Source: a virus
Virus record (IMG/VR): IMGVR_UViG_3300023176_002375
Coordinates: 1-45,822 of that record
DNA: 45,822 nucleotides
Direction: 5' to 3' (one strand)
Below, piece by piece: positions 30,792 to 39,908 of this stretch. The position numbers and the translations under genes are program-made. Position 1 is the stretch's first letter; each line of letters begins with the position of its first letter. A model generated the notes under the pieces. It was given only the letters and a program-made list of their open reading frames with translations. It ran no database searches and had not been told where the DNA came from.

Positions 30792-31015
30792 AGTGGGAAA
30801 ACACATACCTAGTGTTTCAAGTTGAGAAAGGGCCAAAAGTGATTATTGATACTTTAAACACTTATGGTGAAGATGGTTGGGAATGTTGTTCTCAATTAAT
30901 CGTCGCAAATAAGCAGATTGTCTGCTTCTTAAAGCGAAGAACCGACCTTGAAGATGAGCCAAAGGTGAACAAGGAAGAAGAAAAAATTAGCAAACTTTGG
31001 TCTAGCGGTGAATGA
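30788..31015 (+). CDS. DUF4177-like small protein, 75 aa
   Basis: It starts at ATG 30788, overlapping the previous stop. The opening MKWENTYLVFQVE, then a helix, and GEDGWECCSQL followed by a strand resemble the MKWEYKVV ... GxxGWELVSV pattern of DUF4177 proteins, whose function is unknown. A charged tail follows. It ends just inside the exonuclease gene's leader. Confidence 0.6.
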   Translation: MKWENTYLVFQVEKGPKVIIDTLNTYGEDGWECCSQLIVANKQIVCFLKRRTDLEDEPKVNKEEEKISKLWSSGE

Positions 31016-31016
31016 T

Positions 31017-31610
31017 ATGTCAGTATTGGCTATTGACCTTGAAACCAAAAATATGTCTTATGACATTGGTGGATTTGGTAATACTCATATGTTTCAGGTT
31101 TCAACCGTAGCAACATGGGATGGTAATACAGGAACAGTTTATGTAGATGAATCCGTTGATTCATTTGCTAAGTCGGGTCATAATATCAAGCCCCTATCTG
31201 AACTTAAATATGATTTAGATAATCATTTTCAAAAGGGAGGACTATTGTTAGGACATAACATTAAGGCTTTTGATTTACCCGTTCTTCGGGACTCAATGGA
31301 CATTTATTGCATTAATAAATACATCAAAGAAGAACAGTTTATTGATACTTCAAGAATCCTTATGAAAGAACATGGTGAAAGATTTCAATTAAAAAATCTT
31401 GTTAAATGCACTATGAATGATTCCAAATTAATGGAAAGTGCTGATGCACCTAGATTATGGAAAATGGGTCAATATGATGAAGTAGTTGAGTATTGTATGA
31501 AAGACACACAGTTAGTTTATGACCTTTGGAAATACGGACAGGATAATGGTATTGTTAAGGCTTTTTCTTTAGAACATGGAGAACACAAAGATTTGGAGGT
31601 GAGTTGGTAA
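31017..31610 (+). CDS. DEDDy 3'-5' exonuclease
   Basis: The 197-residue enzyme is an RNase H-fold exonuclease related to the proofreading domain of family B polymerases. Exo I is AIDLETKN (D7, E9), Exo II GHNIKAFDLPVL (about 80-90) and Exo III YCMKDTQLVYDL (about 160), with the Tyr of the DEDDy subtype. It has no polymerase domain. ATG 31017 is preferred over GTG 31008 because GCGGTGA precedes it. It may assist repair or primer removal. Confidence 0.85.
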   Translation: MSVLAIDLETKNMSYDIGGFGNTHMFQVSTVATWDGNTGTVYVDESVDSFAKSGHNIKPLSELKYDLDNHFQKGGLLLGHNIKAFDLPVLRDSMDIYCINKYIKEEQFIDTSRILMKEHGERFQLKNLVKCTMNDSKLMESADAPRLWKMGQYDEVVEYCMKDTQLVYDLWKYGQDNGIVKAFSLEHGEHKDLEVSW

Positions 31611-31756
31611 TGACGACTTGGGAATGGATTGGTTTGCTTTTCTTCTTAATCATCTTAATGCTTCTCTTCTTCGCAGCATTCGGTGGAACTAATATCACCG
31701 ATGAAAGCGTTGAAGAATACATGAAGCGTTTGATGGGCGAAGAAAGCCGAAAGTGA
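31610..31756 (+). CDS. Small single-span membrane protein, 48 aa
   Basis: The ATG overlaps the exonuclease stop (TAATG), with GGAGGTGAGTTGG upstream. Residues 7-24 form one strongly hydrophobic span (IGLLFFLIILMLLFFAAF), followed by an acidic, helical cytoplasmic-type tail. A holin or membrane-tether role is possible; nothing specific is visible. Confidence 0.6.
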   Translation: MTTWEWIGLLFFLIILMLLFFAAFGGTNITDESVEEYMKRLMGEESRK

Positions 31757-31760
31757 TTAT

Positions 31761-31904
31761 ATGGCTTTAAAACAAGAATGCTTCTATTGTCAAGAAAAGA
31801 CAGTAGCAAGAAGACTTCTTGGTTTTTATGTCGGTTCAACAGAACAGATAAAATTATGGGAATGCCGAGCCTGTAAAGCCATTTGGTCGGAAAAAACAAA
31901 TTGA
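31761..31904 (+). CDS. Mini zinc-ribbon protein, 47 aa
   Basis: It starts at ATG 31761, after AAGTGATTAT. The product has CFYC (C7, C10) and CRAC (C35, C38) around a beta hairpin (LLGFYVGSTEQIKLWECRAC), a classic zinc-ribbon arrangement. It is the last forward-strand gene, with its stop inside the terminator stem. Confidence 0.62.
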   Translation: MALKQECFYCQEKTVARRLLGFYVGSTEQIKLWECRACKAIWSEKTN

Positions 31905-31934
31905 GGGAGCGTATGCTCTCTCTCCTTTTTTTTT
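31903..31934 (+). terminator. Terminator of the forward block
   Basis: GAGGGAGC at 31903-31910 pairs with GCTCTCTC at 31915-31922 around the loop GTAT (eight pairs, one G-T). It is followed by TCC and nine Ts, with another T-run at 31938-31944. It closes the rightward transcription block before the convergent tail operon. Confidence 0.8.
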
Positions 31935-32025
31935 GGATTTTTTTCTATGGCCTATTTTAAATTCGCTTATTACTAATTTTGTTGGGCTAAATGAGAGCAT
32001 TTTCGCATCTTAGAAAGGCGACCCC

Positions 32026-32063
32026 TTGCATTCAAAGGCTACAATCTCGGCCAATGAATGCAA
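32026..32063. other. Stem-loop between convergent gene blocks
   Basis: TTGCATTCA (32026-32034) and TGAATGCAA (32055-32063) are perfect reverse complements. Inside them is an AA/AA internal loop and a GGC/GCC inner stem. It lies 30 bases past the stop of the reverse-strand fibre gene. It has no T-run, so it may be a 3' processing element or protein-binding site rather than an ordinary terminator. I see no gene in 31935-32093. Confidence 0.5.
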
Positions 32064-32093
32064 CGCAAAAGTTGATATTGTTGAGTCAAATGC

Positions 32094-33431
32094 TCACAAT
32101 TTATAAGCCATCCATTCAGTCCCGCTTAAACAAATAACTTCCCAAATATCGCCAGCCGCCCCTGTTGGAGTAGTTTGTGATAAAATCTCATAGGCAGTAG
32201 TTAGAGGGGTTCTAGTATTATCTAACAATTGGTCGCCGCTTTGAACATCAATTGTTAAACTTCCTGTTCCAGTAACAGGAAGAATTAATCTATAAATTTG
32301 TCCAGTTCTTGCAGAAGAAGCAGAAGGCAAATTTAAAGTTAAGTTATTTCCTATGGGGTCTAACGAAGCAAGAATAATATAATCTTCATCTGTAATATCA
32401 TAAGTATTAAATGGCGGAGGCGAAGCAGTTTGTTCAACTACATTCACAACTAAGCCTTTTGTTTTAGAAACACCATCTACATGAAGTTCTGCATCGGGAG
32501 ACGCTACATTAATTCCGACACCATCTTGACTTCCATCAACAACTAACATATTGACATTATTATCAGATTCAACTCTAAAATCAACACTAGCCCCTGCTTC
32601 ATTAAAAACAACATTTCCTGCAACACTTAATGAACCTGTTAAATCTATTGCTGATTCTGCTTCTACGGCATCAATGACTCTAGTTGTAGTATGATATAAA
32701 TTAGTCCCTTCTGTTAAATCACTAGTGGTTTTTCCTGCAAAATCAGTATCAAAACTAGTATAAGCCGACAAATCAGCAATTTGTTGAGCAGTAGCAGTTT
32801 TGATAATATCAGAGTCATCCGTGTCTTGAAGAATAATTTTATCATCAGTAGCAGGAGTAGGAGTAACCGTTGGTAAGGTATCTAATTTGTAAAGTCCTGT
32901 CATAGTAATGCCGTTGTTATCACCCGTTAATTTACCTGCTTCTGTATAAGTTCCAGAATTATCATAAGCAATACTTAATGAGCGTGAAGAAGGACTATAA
33001 GTTAAATATTGAATCAAAAAAGCACTTGCTCCTGCATTTACATTTCCTAAAACAGCAATAACAGTATCTCCTGAATCAATATCTGCTACTGTGTCAATTC
33101 CTCCTGCTCTTACTGCAAGAGTAGTATTACTATTTGCTGGTATTACTAGCAAACTGTATGTTGTTCCTCCTGAATTACCAGCAATAGTAAAGGTATTGGG
33201 AGATAATGAAATAGTTTCTATTTTTCCTTCACGGCTAATCACTCCATCACTTACTGTTCCTGTATTATTACCAGTAGGAGTAATATTAAATCCACTAATA
33301 ACATAGTTTCCAAGAATACCATGTGCTAAGGTTTTAATTAACCCAGTATGGGGAAAATCATTTCCATCTTGTATTTGCGTTGGGGTCGTGCCTGTTGTGC
33401 TTTGTCCGTAATAGTTTGGGTTATTTACCAT
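32094..33431 (-). CDS. Tail fibre protein, probable host-recognition component
   Basis: The 445-residue product is rich in Thr, Ser, Gly and Asn with beta-helix-like composition. Segments TSDLTEGTNLYHTTTRVID and GINVASPDAELHVDG are typical of marine phage fibres (compare DLTEGTNLY and VGI..SP...LHV repeats). The N-terminus would attach to the baseplate and the C-terminal part may bind the host. It starts at ATG 33431 with GAGGTGGAATGAC and is the last gene of the tail operon. Confidence 0.75.
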   Translation of the reverse strand: MVNNPNYYGQSTTGTTPTQIQDGNDFPHTGLIKTLAHGILGNYVISGFNITPTGNNTGTVSDGVISREGKIETISLSPNTFTIAGNSGGTTYSLLVIPANSNTTLAVRAGGIDTVADIDSGDTVIAVLGNVNAGASAFLIQYLTYSPSSRSLSIAYDNSGTYTEAGKLTGDNNGITMTGLYKLDTLPTVTPTPATDDKIILQDTDDSDIIKTATAQQIADLSAYTSFDTDFAGKTTSDLTEGTNLYHTTTRVIDAVEAESAIDLTGSLSVAGNVVFNEAGASVDFRVESDNNVNMLVVDGSQDGVGINVASPDAELHVDGVSKTKGLVVNVVEQTASPPPFNTYDITDEDYIILASLDPIGNNLTLNLPSASSARTGQIYRLILPVTGTGSLTIDVQSGDQLLDNTRTPLTTAYEILSQTTPTGAAGDIWEVICLSGTEWMAYKL

Positions 33432-33432
33432 G

Positions 33433-33810
33433 TCATTCCACCTCTAAAATAAGAAATAGTTCTAATGTTTCGCTTGTTGAAAAAGGGCCAACTCCTGAAA
33501 AATTTTGTCTAATTAACATATTATCTTCTCCTGTATAAACAGCAGTAATGTCTGCATTAGTATTAGCATCATCAAAAATACCTAGTTCTCGTATAACTTG
33601 TCCTTGGATAGTATTACCAGAAATGCTTAATTTAATTTCCATTATATTATTATTGGTTGAAACTGCTTTAACAACAGTCGCACCAGATAAAGGAGAATCT
33701 AAATCATTATTAATAGGATTAGTAGAATTTCCTCCAATTCCTACCTTTCCAGAACTTATAATACTCTGAATGTATTCAGCAATAACCTGTTTTCCTGCTT
33801 CTGTTATCAT
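33433..33810 (-). CDS. Tail fibre-associated or tail-tip small protein, 125 aa
   Basis: The product starts MITEAGKQVIAEYIQS and is otherwise beta-rich, with IRELGIFDDANT and a final LELFLILEVE. Similar openings and the ELGIFD motif are seen in phage tail-fibre or fibre-assembly proteins. The ATG overlaps the stop of the 2033-residue gene. It lies between hub and fibre genes, consistent with a tail accessory role. Confidence 0.6.
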   Translation of the reverse strand: MITEAGKQVIAEYIQSIISSGKVGIGGNSTNPINNDLDSPLSGATVVKAVSTNNNIMEIKLSISGNTIQGQVIRELGIFDDANTNADITAVYTGEDNMLIRQNFSGVGPFSTSETLELFLILEVE

Positions 33811-36800
33811 GTTAAATCAACCTCGGTAATATCAGTAATTGTAGTCGTTCCGCCGTTAAATCCAAGTGATTGTGAACCAGTATTTAGAGGTGTCGTAAAA
33901 CCAAGTCCACCCCCACCCGAAGTAGTTGATTTGCGTATTTTAAGTTTTAGTGGCTTTAATTTAATAGTGTCTAAGAAATCATAAGATACTTCATCACTAG
34001 TTAAATCCTTACTTCTCAAAGAAGCACTTGTATTTCGGTTTGAAATTAAAATACCAGATAGAGTATCAGATAAATCTTTGCTATATCTCCCAAGTGTTAA
34101 TTTAATAAAACCAGATAAATTATATTTCATTTCTAAAACTAAAAAAGTGCTCAAAGGAATATTTTCTTGAGGCAGTTCAACTTGAATAATATCTCCGACT
34201 TTTAATTGACTTATTCCCTTACTGTGCATTGTTAAAACTAATTTTTGATTTAGAGTAGAATGTATTCTTAATAATCTTGATGCTTCTTTATCTGTTTCTC
34301 CTTGAGTTAAAAGAGACTCATCTATTACATCAAATGATTTTCTTCCTCTCTTTTGAATAGATTTTAAATCCTTTCTAACTGATTTATGTTGCCTACCATA
34401 AACAGTAATTTCATTATAGTAATCAAAAAGAGTTGATACTTTTTCAAACTCACTAATAAGATAATCATCACTATCATTAATAAGAATATTAGTATAATAA
34501 TCAGCATTTGTTTTTAATACTGCATTAAACACATTATCTTCTTCTATTAATTTCATGTTCTTTTTATTTAGAACAAAATTAATAGCACTAAACAAATCAA
34601 CACCTTGATAATTGGGACTGAGATATAATGGGCTATCATCGTTTGAATCTAGGCTAAACGAAATCTCTTCATTCTCCATTAATTCATTAATAATATCTTT
34701 TCCTTCTAAACCAATATTTAACGATGTTCCGATACAGGCTCTTGTTGGAGAAATATTTAAAGTATTAACAGTAGTAATAGTAAAAGGCTCGCTAATACTA
34801 ACAATACCATGTTGTTCTTTTATTTCAGAAAATTTTAAACCTATTTCTTTTTCAGTAGTATAATCTTTATTTTCAAAAACAGAAATAGATGAAGAATATT
34901 TATTATCCCCATCGCTTAGATACAATGAATGTTCTCCTTCGGGAAGAATATCTAAAAAGTTTTTTGCTTTTCTAATGACTAAATAATCTTCATTTGAACT
35001 TTGTTTATCTACATCAACTGCAACATACATTGACAAAAAGCCTTCTCTTCTTGGGCCATTTCCGTTATCACCTTTATATCCTTCTAAAATATCAATATCT
35101 TGATTTATGTCATACATTTTATTGTCATTTGGCATTTTAGTATATCCATGAGAAAGCATATTTAAAGTAATTTCATTGGGAGTAAAGTTATAAAAAGTAG
35201 TTTCGTTGGGTTTAAGTATTCTATAAGCAGTTGCATCAGTTAAGGTCTTATCTGTTATAATTATATGCTTTTTTGCATTAACTGGTGTCCCCAAAGAGTT
35301 TTTAGTTTGAATAGTAGTAGAATTGGCGACTTCGTGAGAAACAATATAAATTATTTCTTCGGGAATAACCCCATGCATAGAATTACCAGTATTTAATGAT
35401 TCTGTTCCAGTAGTGATAGTTGTTTGAGTAATAGTGTTATAACCACTTTCCGAAACTAAATAGCAACCAGTTAAGTCTATCATATCTATCCAAGCATTCT
35501 GTGAAGCAAATACATCTAGTCCATATCTATATAAATCACCATTTGATGATTTAACAGTCACTACTGTTTCATGGTCGCCAGATTCAAACCAAAATCTTGG
35601 TTTTATTCCAAATCTTATTCCTGTTGCTTCATATGGGCCACTTCCCGAAGCAACTAAAGTATTTGCTGTTAAATCTGGATATTTGTATTGGACAAAATGT
35701 GTTCCGCTTTGTAAGGTTAAAAAATCAGTATAAAAAGAACCATCATCTGCTTGTTTAATAGCATCTCCCGATAATCCAACGGTTGTTCCTGTTTGAATGT
35801 CTATTGTATTTCCATCTTCAATGTTATAAGTATCTAAAATGACGGCAATCCCCTGTTTAAAAATATTTCCTGAACTTGCGAAATATTGATAAATTGGACG
35901 AGAAGGCATTTGTCTGATTGTAGAAGATAAAGAACTTTTAGTATTTGCATATAGAAATCTTATAGGCGTAGCAATAACATCCGAAGAAGAAAAAACTCCT
36001 GATAAAGTAGTTGAAAAATTATTACTATACCAATTATTACTAGTATCTGTTTGATAGTTTGCAGTAATAATTGCTCCTTTTTGAATATGAGGTGTCATTT
36101 GTTGCATAAAGGTATCATCTTTAGCACCTCTTGTGAAAATAGTTGTTTCATCATCTAAAACAAATAAATTACCACTTGTAAATGTTCCTTCTTCATTTAA
36201 ATAGGCATCAGTTTGTAAAGTAATAACTGGATGGGAATAACTAGAAATAATACCTATAAATTGGTAATTACTATCATATAATTCTCCTGTTGGTGCGGGA
36301 GAAATAGCAGAACCAGTAATGTGTATTTCATCACTATTAGCACTTAATGTGCTAGCAATATCTATTGCTCTTGCTAAATCAGTAAATGTCCTTCCTTTAA
36401 AATCAGAAAATCCTTTAAGATAGTTTTCATTTTTAACCTTTCCTTTTTCAGGATTATATTGATTAAAATGAGTATCAAAACAAATTTCAGTTAATCTCAT
36501 AATTCCAAATCTTTTAAGAGAAGATATTTCTCTTTCTGAATTAAAAGAAATAGTTTGAAAAGATTTATCACTTAAAGCCAATTTTTTACCTGAAGAAGTA
36601 TTACTATAATTTAAACTCTCATCAATAATTTCTTTTTCTTGTAATAAAAATAAGTTGTAAGAATTAATTGTTTTATTACCATCCATCAAACTATCATTCC
36701 TTAAAGAAGAGTATGGAAGTAAATCAGAATTTAAATACATAAATAGGGTAGCCGAAGGAGTATTTAGTTGGTCTAAAGTAACCAAAAGAGAGTCAATTTC

Positions 36801-39800
36801 AGGAACAAATGCAGATGTTTTGTTAGGGTATTTATCTTCAGATGCAACATATTTTCTTATTCTTTGTAAGTTTTGAAATAAAGAACCAAGTGCGCTTCCA
36901 AAACCTCTCATATCTAAATCAGCATGAATATCATCACCTGTTCCAGTTGTATCGTAAAAGGTTTTATTATCGGAATTAATATTTGGTTTAAATTTATAAG
37001 CAATAGAAGAATATTTTAATTTAGAAGTATTTGGATAAGTTTGGAAACTAGAATATTGGGAAACCCTTTTTTTCCTAGTCAGATTAAAACTTCCTTTAGA
37101 TTTACTCATTAGCCTATAATAAGGTTGTCCGTATTTTTTACTAATATCAGTATTATCTAAATCCCAACAATTTGTATAATTTAAAGGAACTGCTCCAGAA
37201 GAAGTGATTTTGGGATGAGGAATTGTTAAAATTTTACTGTTCCATAAATGCGCCCCATTAACAAAAAATAAATCATGCGTGTCTTTATCAGCCTTAAATA
37301 TTTTATATATACTTAAATTATATGTAAAATCTCTATCTAAATATACTAAATTATTATTGTTTGCCGTTCCTCTTTTCATGCTAAGAATAACAACATATCC
37401 TGCAAAAACTGCACTTTCTGTATCTTCTCCAACAAAAACGGCATCCCCTACATTTAGATTTTTAATACCATCACTTGTTGCCTCTAAGATATTATTTCTA
37501 GTATTATTTGCTCCGCCAACAGTTGTCAAATCGGCAATTTCTGTTAAAGTATAACTTTCACTATTTTCAAAATTAGCAATTTTTCTTCCTAAAGTAATAG
37601 GAATATATGGGGCTAAGGTAATTTCTGAAAGATTTTCATTGTTATTTACTGAAACAATTTCAAAGTCTATTAAGGTATTAATTGTATCTAAGTCAGTATT
37701 TGAAAGTCTAGTTTGAAATTTATAGTCATTGTCAATAGAAGAAGGATATAAAATATCATATCCTATTGCTTCAGTATTTGTAGAATTAGAAGTATTAGGT
37801 AATTCAGTAGTTTCGGAAGAGCCTGTTAAACTTTTCCCTGAAGTAAAAATAATTCCTTTATTAGCAGAGCCAGTTAAACTAGTAGGATTTAAAGAATTAT
37901 ATTGAGAAGAAGATAATGCTTTATTTAAAATATAGTTCTTTTCTGTCTCAACATATATTTTTTCGGAATAAACTTGACTTAATGCTCCTCTAGTTAAAGT
38001 AATAGTCAAAGGGTCGCCAGTAGCAGTTAAAATTTCTCCAATATATCCATTAGCAGTAAATAGTTTATTTCCTGCAACGGGCAAAATATCAAAGTCAGCA
38101 ACATTTACTCCTGTTGCTAGACTAGTATCTCCAATATCAAGAGAAAAGTTGGTTGAATCAATTTGTGATAATTTATTATATGGGCTGTTAGAAGAATAAA
38201 TAACATCTTGACTAAACAGAATATTTCTGTTAATAATCGGAGAAAGCAACTTATTAAACTTATCTCTTCCTTGGATTTTCATAATAGTTTGTCCATCTTC
38301 TTTAGTGGACTCTATGTTTTCAACTTCACCATTAAATCTTTCAACAAACAAATAATACTGCCCTGTCAAATAATTTAACGCAGAATCATTATAAGAGTCT
38401 TTTGAATAGGATAAAGTAATCATATTTTTAGTTGCATCACAAGCAGTAATATCTGCAAAAATACCATTAAAGTTCAATGCGCTAAATGCAATATACATCT
38501 TGCTAAACCTTCCATTAAGCAAGGAAATATCAAGCATAAGTGTCCTGTCTTTTGCGTTATATGCTCGCCTGTAAAGGACGGCATCGGTTGATGGTGAAAC
38601 GCTAACAGATGCAAAAAGAGCATCGGTGGGGAGTCTCGCAACAGACTCAAAGACGATGTTCTGAGTGTTGTTGCTGAACCCACCAAACGAAGAAACAAGC
38701 ATGATGTAATCATCTATTTTAACTTCATCTCCTGTGTTTAATACTGTTTGTAGGTCATAGTCACAATAGAAGTCAAAAGCATTCGTGCTAGTAGTTTGTT
38801 TGTATTTTGCTTTGAGAGGATAAAATGTATCTAAATCTCCTTGATGTATATTATCTCTAACCCTATATTCATAAAATTCTTCAATTTTCTTAGGTAAAAT
38901 TCTAGCATTGTCTATAATACTAGTTTCTGAAAAGCCAGCCTTTCCATCAATTGATTCTGTATTTATATGGTCATATACATGATAAACCAAGTTTGCCTTT
39001 AATGGAGAAAAATCATAATGTAAATATCTTTGTGGGCCAGTATGTTCTTGATAACCAGCAATATAATCATCTTGTTCTCTTCTAGCGTTAGGAAACATTT
39101 TGTTATATAAATTAGAAGTAGCAGTAATAGTATTACCTTCATTAGTGGTAATAGACCCAGTAGTAGTATCATCTAAATCTCTTAATTTATCAGTAAAAGA
39201 AACAAAATGAGAGTATTTACTATAATCTTTAATAACTTCTCCAAAGTCTTGGACTGTTCTAAATACAACTGCATTTGTTGTATTAAATGTAAAAGAACCA
39301 GCATTACCAAATCTTTGCATAGCATAATATTTGGTATTGTGATTTAGTTCATCGGGCTTATCTAACAAATCATTAAAAAAGTAAAATAAAGGCCTTGAAC
39401 AATTTAAATTATTTGCTAAATCTAAACTAAGACTATTTTGCAGTATTCCTCCCGAAAATGCTAAAATAGTTGGGCCAGTTTTATAGTGGCCTTGAATAAT
39501 CATAAATTTTGTATTTTTAGGAATTTCATTTCCTAGTTTTGGTTCAAATTCAAAAGCATCTCCTTCTTCATCTTCTGTAATAACTTCTGTTATTCTTGCG
39601 AAGTGGTGTTTAGTGTCATCATCTGAATAAATTAAAACAAAATAATAATAAAGGTCAAATGAATAAGTTGGTGTATCAAATTGTATTCCTTCTTGTGTAA
39701 GTGCATCATAACATTTTATTCTAAAACCTTTTGTGGTTTGTAAATTAGAATATTCTGCTTCTACTCCCTTATAATATCTAGGAATAAAAACATCTCCATC

Positions 39801-39908
39801 GTCTGCACCAATAGCAGTAAATATTCTATTATTATTCAATGCTCCTAGACTATCACTAAAAACAGGATTTGTTGGGGCATTTGCTGTGTCGCTTAAATCA
39901 ACAGTCAT
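33807..39908 (-). CDS. Very large tail hub/tip protein, 2033 aa
   Basis: The gene encodes a 2033-residue, Asn/Thr/Ser-rich, beta-strand-rich protein starting at ATG 39908 behind GGAGGTGGACTT. Residues about 1740-1930 resemble the baseplate hub domain (gp27/gpD-like): NEITVYGRQHKSVRKDL, a helical EASRLLRIHSTLNQKL, then LKVGDIIQVELP and FLVLEMKYNLSGFIKLTLG. The long N-terminal part is not recognised and may form the tail tip and receptor-contacting modules. It ends in a Gly/Thr-rich tail (TTSGGGGLGF). It follows the distal-tail and LamG-like genes. Confidence 0.72.
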   Translation of the reverse strand: MTVDLSDTANAPTNPVFSDSLGALNNNRIFTAIGADDGDVFIPRYYKGVEAEYSNLQTTKGFRIKCYDALTQEGIQFDTPTYSFDLYYYFVLIYSDDDTKHHFARITEVITEDEEGDAFEFEPKLGNEIPKNTKFMIIQGHYKTGPTILAFSGGILQNSLSLDLANNLNCSRPLFYFFNDLLDKPDELNHNTKYYAMQRFGNAGSFTFNTTNAVVFRTVQDFGEVIKDYSKYSHFVSFTDKLRDLDDTTTGSITTNEGNTITATSNLYNKMFPNARREQDDYIAGYQEHTGPQRYLHYDFSPLKANLVYHVYDHINTESIDGKAGFSETSIIDNARILPKKIEEFYEYRVRDNIHQGDLDTFYPLKAKYKQTTSTNAFDFYCDYDLQTVLNTGDEVKIDDYIMLVSSFGGFSNNTQNIVFESVARLPTDALFASVSVSPSTDAVLYRRAYNAKDRTLMLDISLLNGRFSKMYIAFSALNFNGIFADITACDATKNMITLSYSKDSYNDSALNYLTGQYYLFVERFNGEVENIESTKEDGQTIMKIQGRDKFNKLLSPIINRNILFSQDVIYSSNSPYNKLSQIDSTNFSLDIGDTSLATGVNVADFDILPVAGNKLFTANGYIGEILTATGDPLTITLTRGALSQVYSEKIYVETEKNYILNKALSSSQYNSLNPTSLTGSANKGIIFTSGKSLTGSSETTELPNTSNSTNTEAIGYDILYPSSIDNDYKFQTRLSNTDLDTINTLIDFEIVSVNNNENLSEITLAPYIPITLGRKIANFENSESYTLTEIADLTTVGGANNTRNNILEATSDGIKNLNVGDAVFVGEDTESAVFAGYVVILSMKRGTANNNNLVYLDRDFTYNLSIYKIFKADKDTHDLFFVNGAHLWNSKILTIPHPKITSSGAVPLNYTNCWDLDNTDISKKYGQPYYRLMSKSKGSFNLTRKKRVSQYSSFQTYPNTSKLKYSSIAYKFKPNINSDNKTFYDTTGTGDDIHADLDMRGFGSALGSLFQNLQRIRKYVASEDKYPNKTSAFVPEIDSLLVTLDQLNTPSATLFMYLNSDLLPYSSLRNDSLMDGNKTINSYNLFLLQEKEIIDESLNYSNTSSGKKLALSDKSFQTISFNSEREISSLKRFGIMRLTEICFDTHFNQYNPEKGKVKNENYLKGFSDFKGRTFTDLARAIDIASTLSANSDEIHITGSAISPAPTGELYDSNYQFIGIISSYSHPVITLQTDAYLNEEGTFTSGNLFVLDDETTIFTRGAKDDTFMQQMTPHIQKGAIITANYQTDTSNNWYSNNFSTTLSGVFSSSDVIATPIRFLYANTKSSLSSTIRQMPSRPIYQYFASSGNIFKQGIAVILDTYNIEDGNTIDIQTGTTVGLSGDAIKQADDGSFYTDFLTLQSGTHFVQYKYPDLTANTLVASGSGPYEATGIRFGIKPRFWFESGDHETVVTVKSSNGDLYRYGLDVFASQNAWIDMIDLTGCYLVSESGYNTITQTTITTGTESLNTGNSMHGVIPEEIIYIVSHEVANSTTIQTKNSLGTPVNAKKHIIITDKTLTDATAYRILKPNETTFYNFTPNEITLNMLSHGYTKMPNDNKMYDINQDIDILEGYKGDNGNGPRREGFLSMYVAVDVDKQSSNEDYLVIRKAKNFLDILPEGEHSLYLSDGDNKYSSSISVFENKDYTTEKEIGLKFSEIKEQHGIVSISEPFTITTVNTLNISPTRACIGTSLNIGLEGKDIINELMENEEISFSLDSNDDSPLYLSPNYQGVDLFSAINFVLNKKNMKLIEEDNVFNAVLKTNADYYTNILINDSDDYLISEFEKVSTLFDYYNEITVYGRQHKSVRKDLKSIQKRGRKSFDVIDESLLTQGETDKEASRLLRIHSTLNQKLVLTMHSKGISQLKVGDIIQVELPQENIPLSTFLVLEMKYNLSGFIKLTLGRYSKDLSDTLSGILISNRNTSASLRSKDLTSDEVSYDFLDTIKLKPLKLKIRKSTTSGGGGLGFTTPLNTGSQSLGFNGGTTTITDITEVDLT

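Noticed and set aside
37279-37554. Forward-strand 91-codon frame inside the hub gene
   Set aside because: It is an antisense shadow of the 2033-residue reading frame with no start signal.
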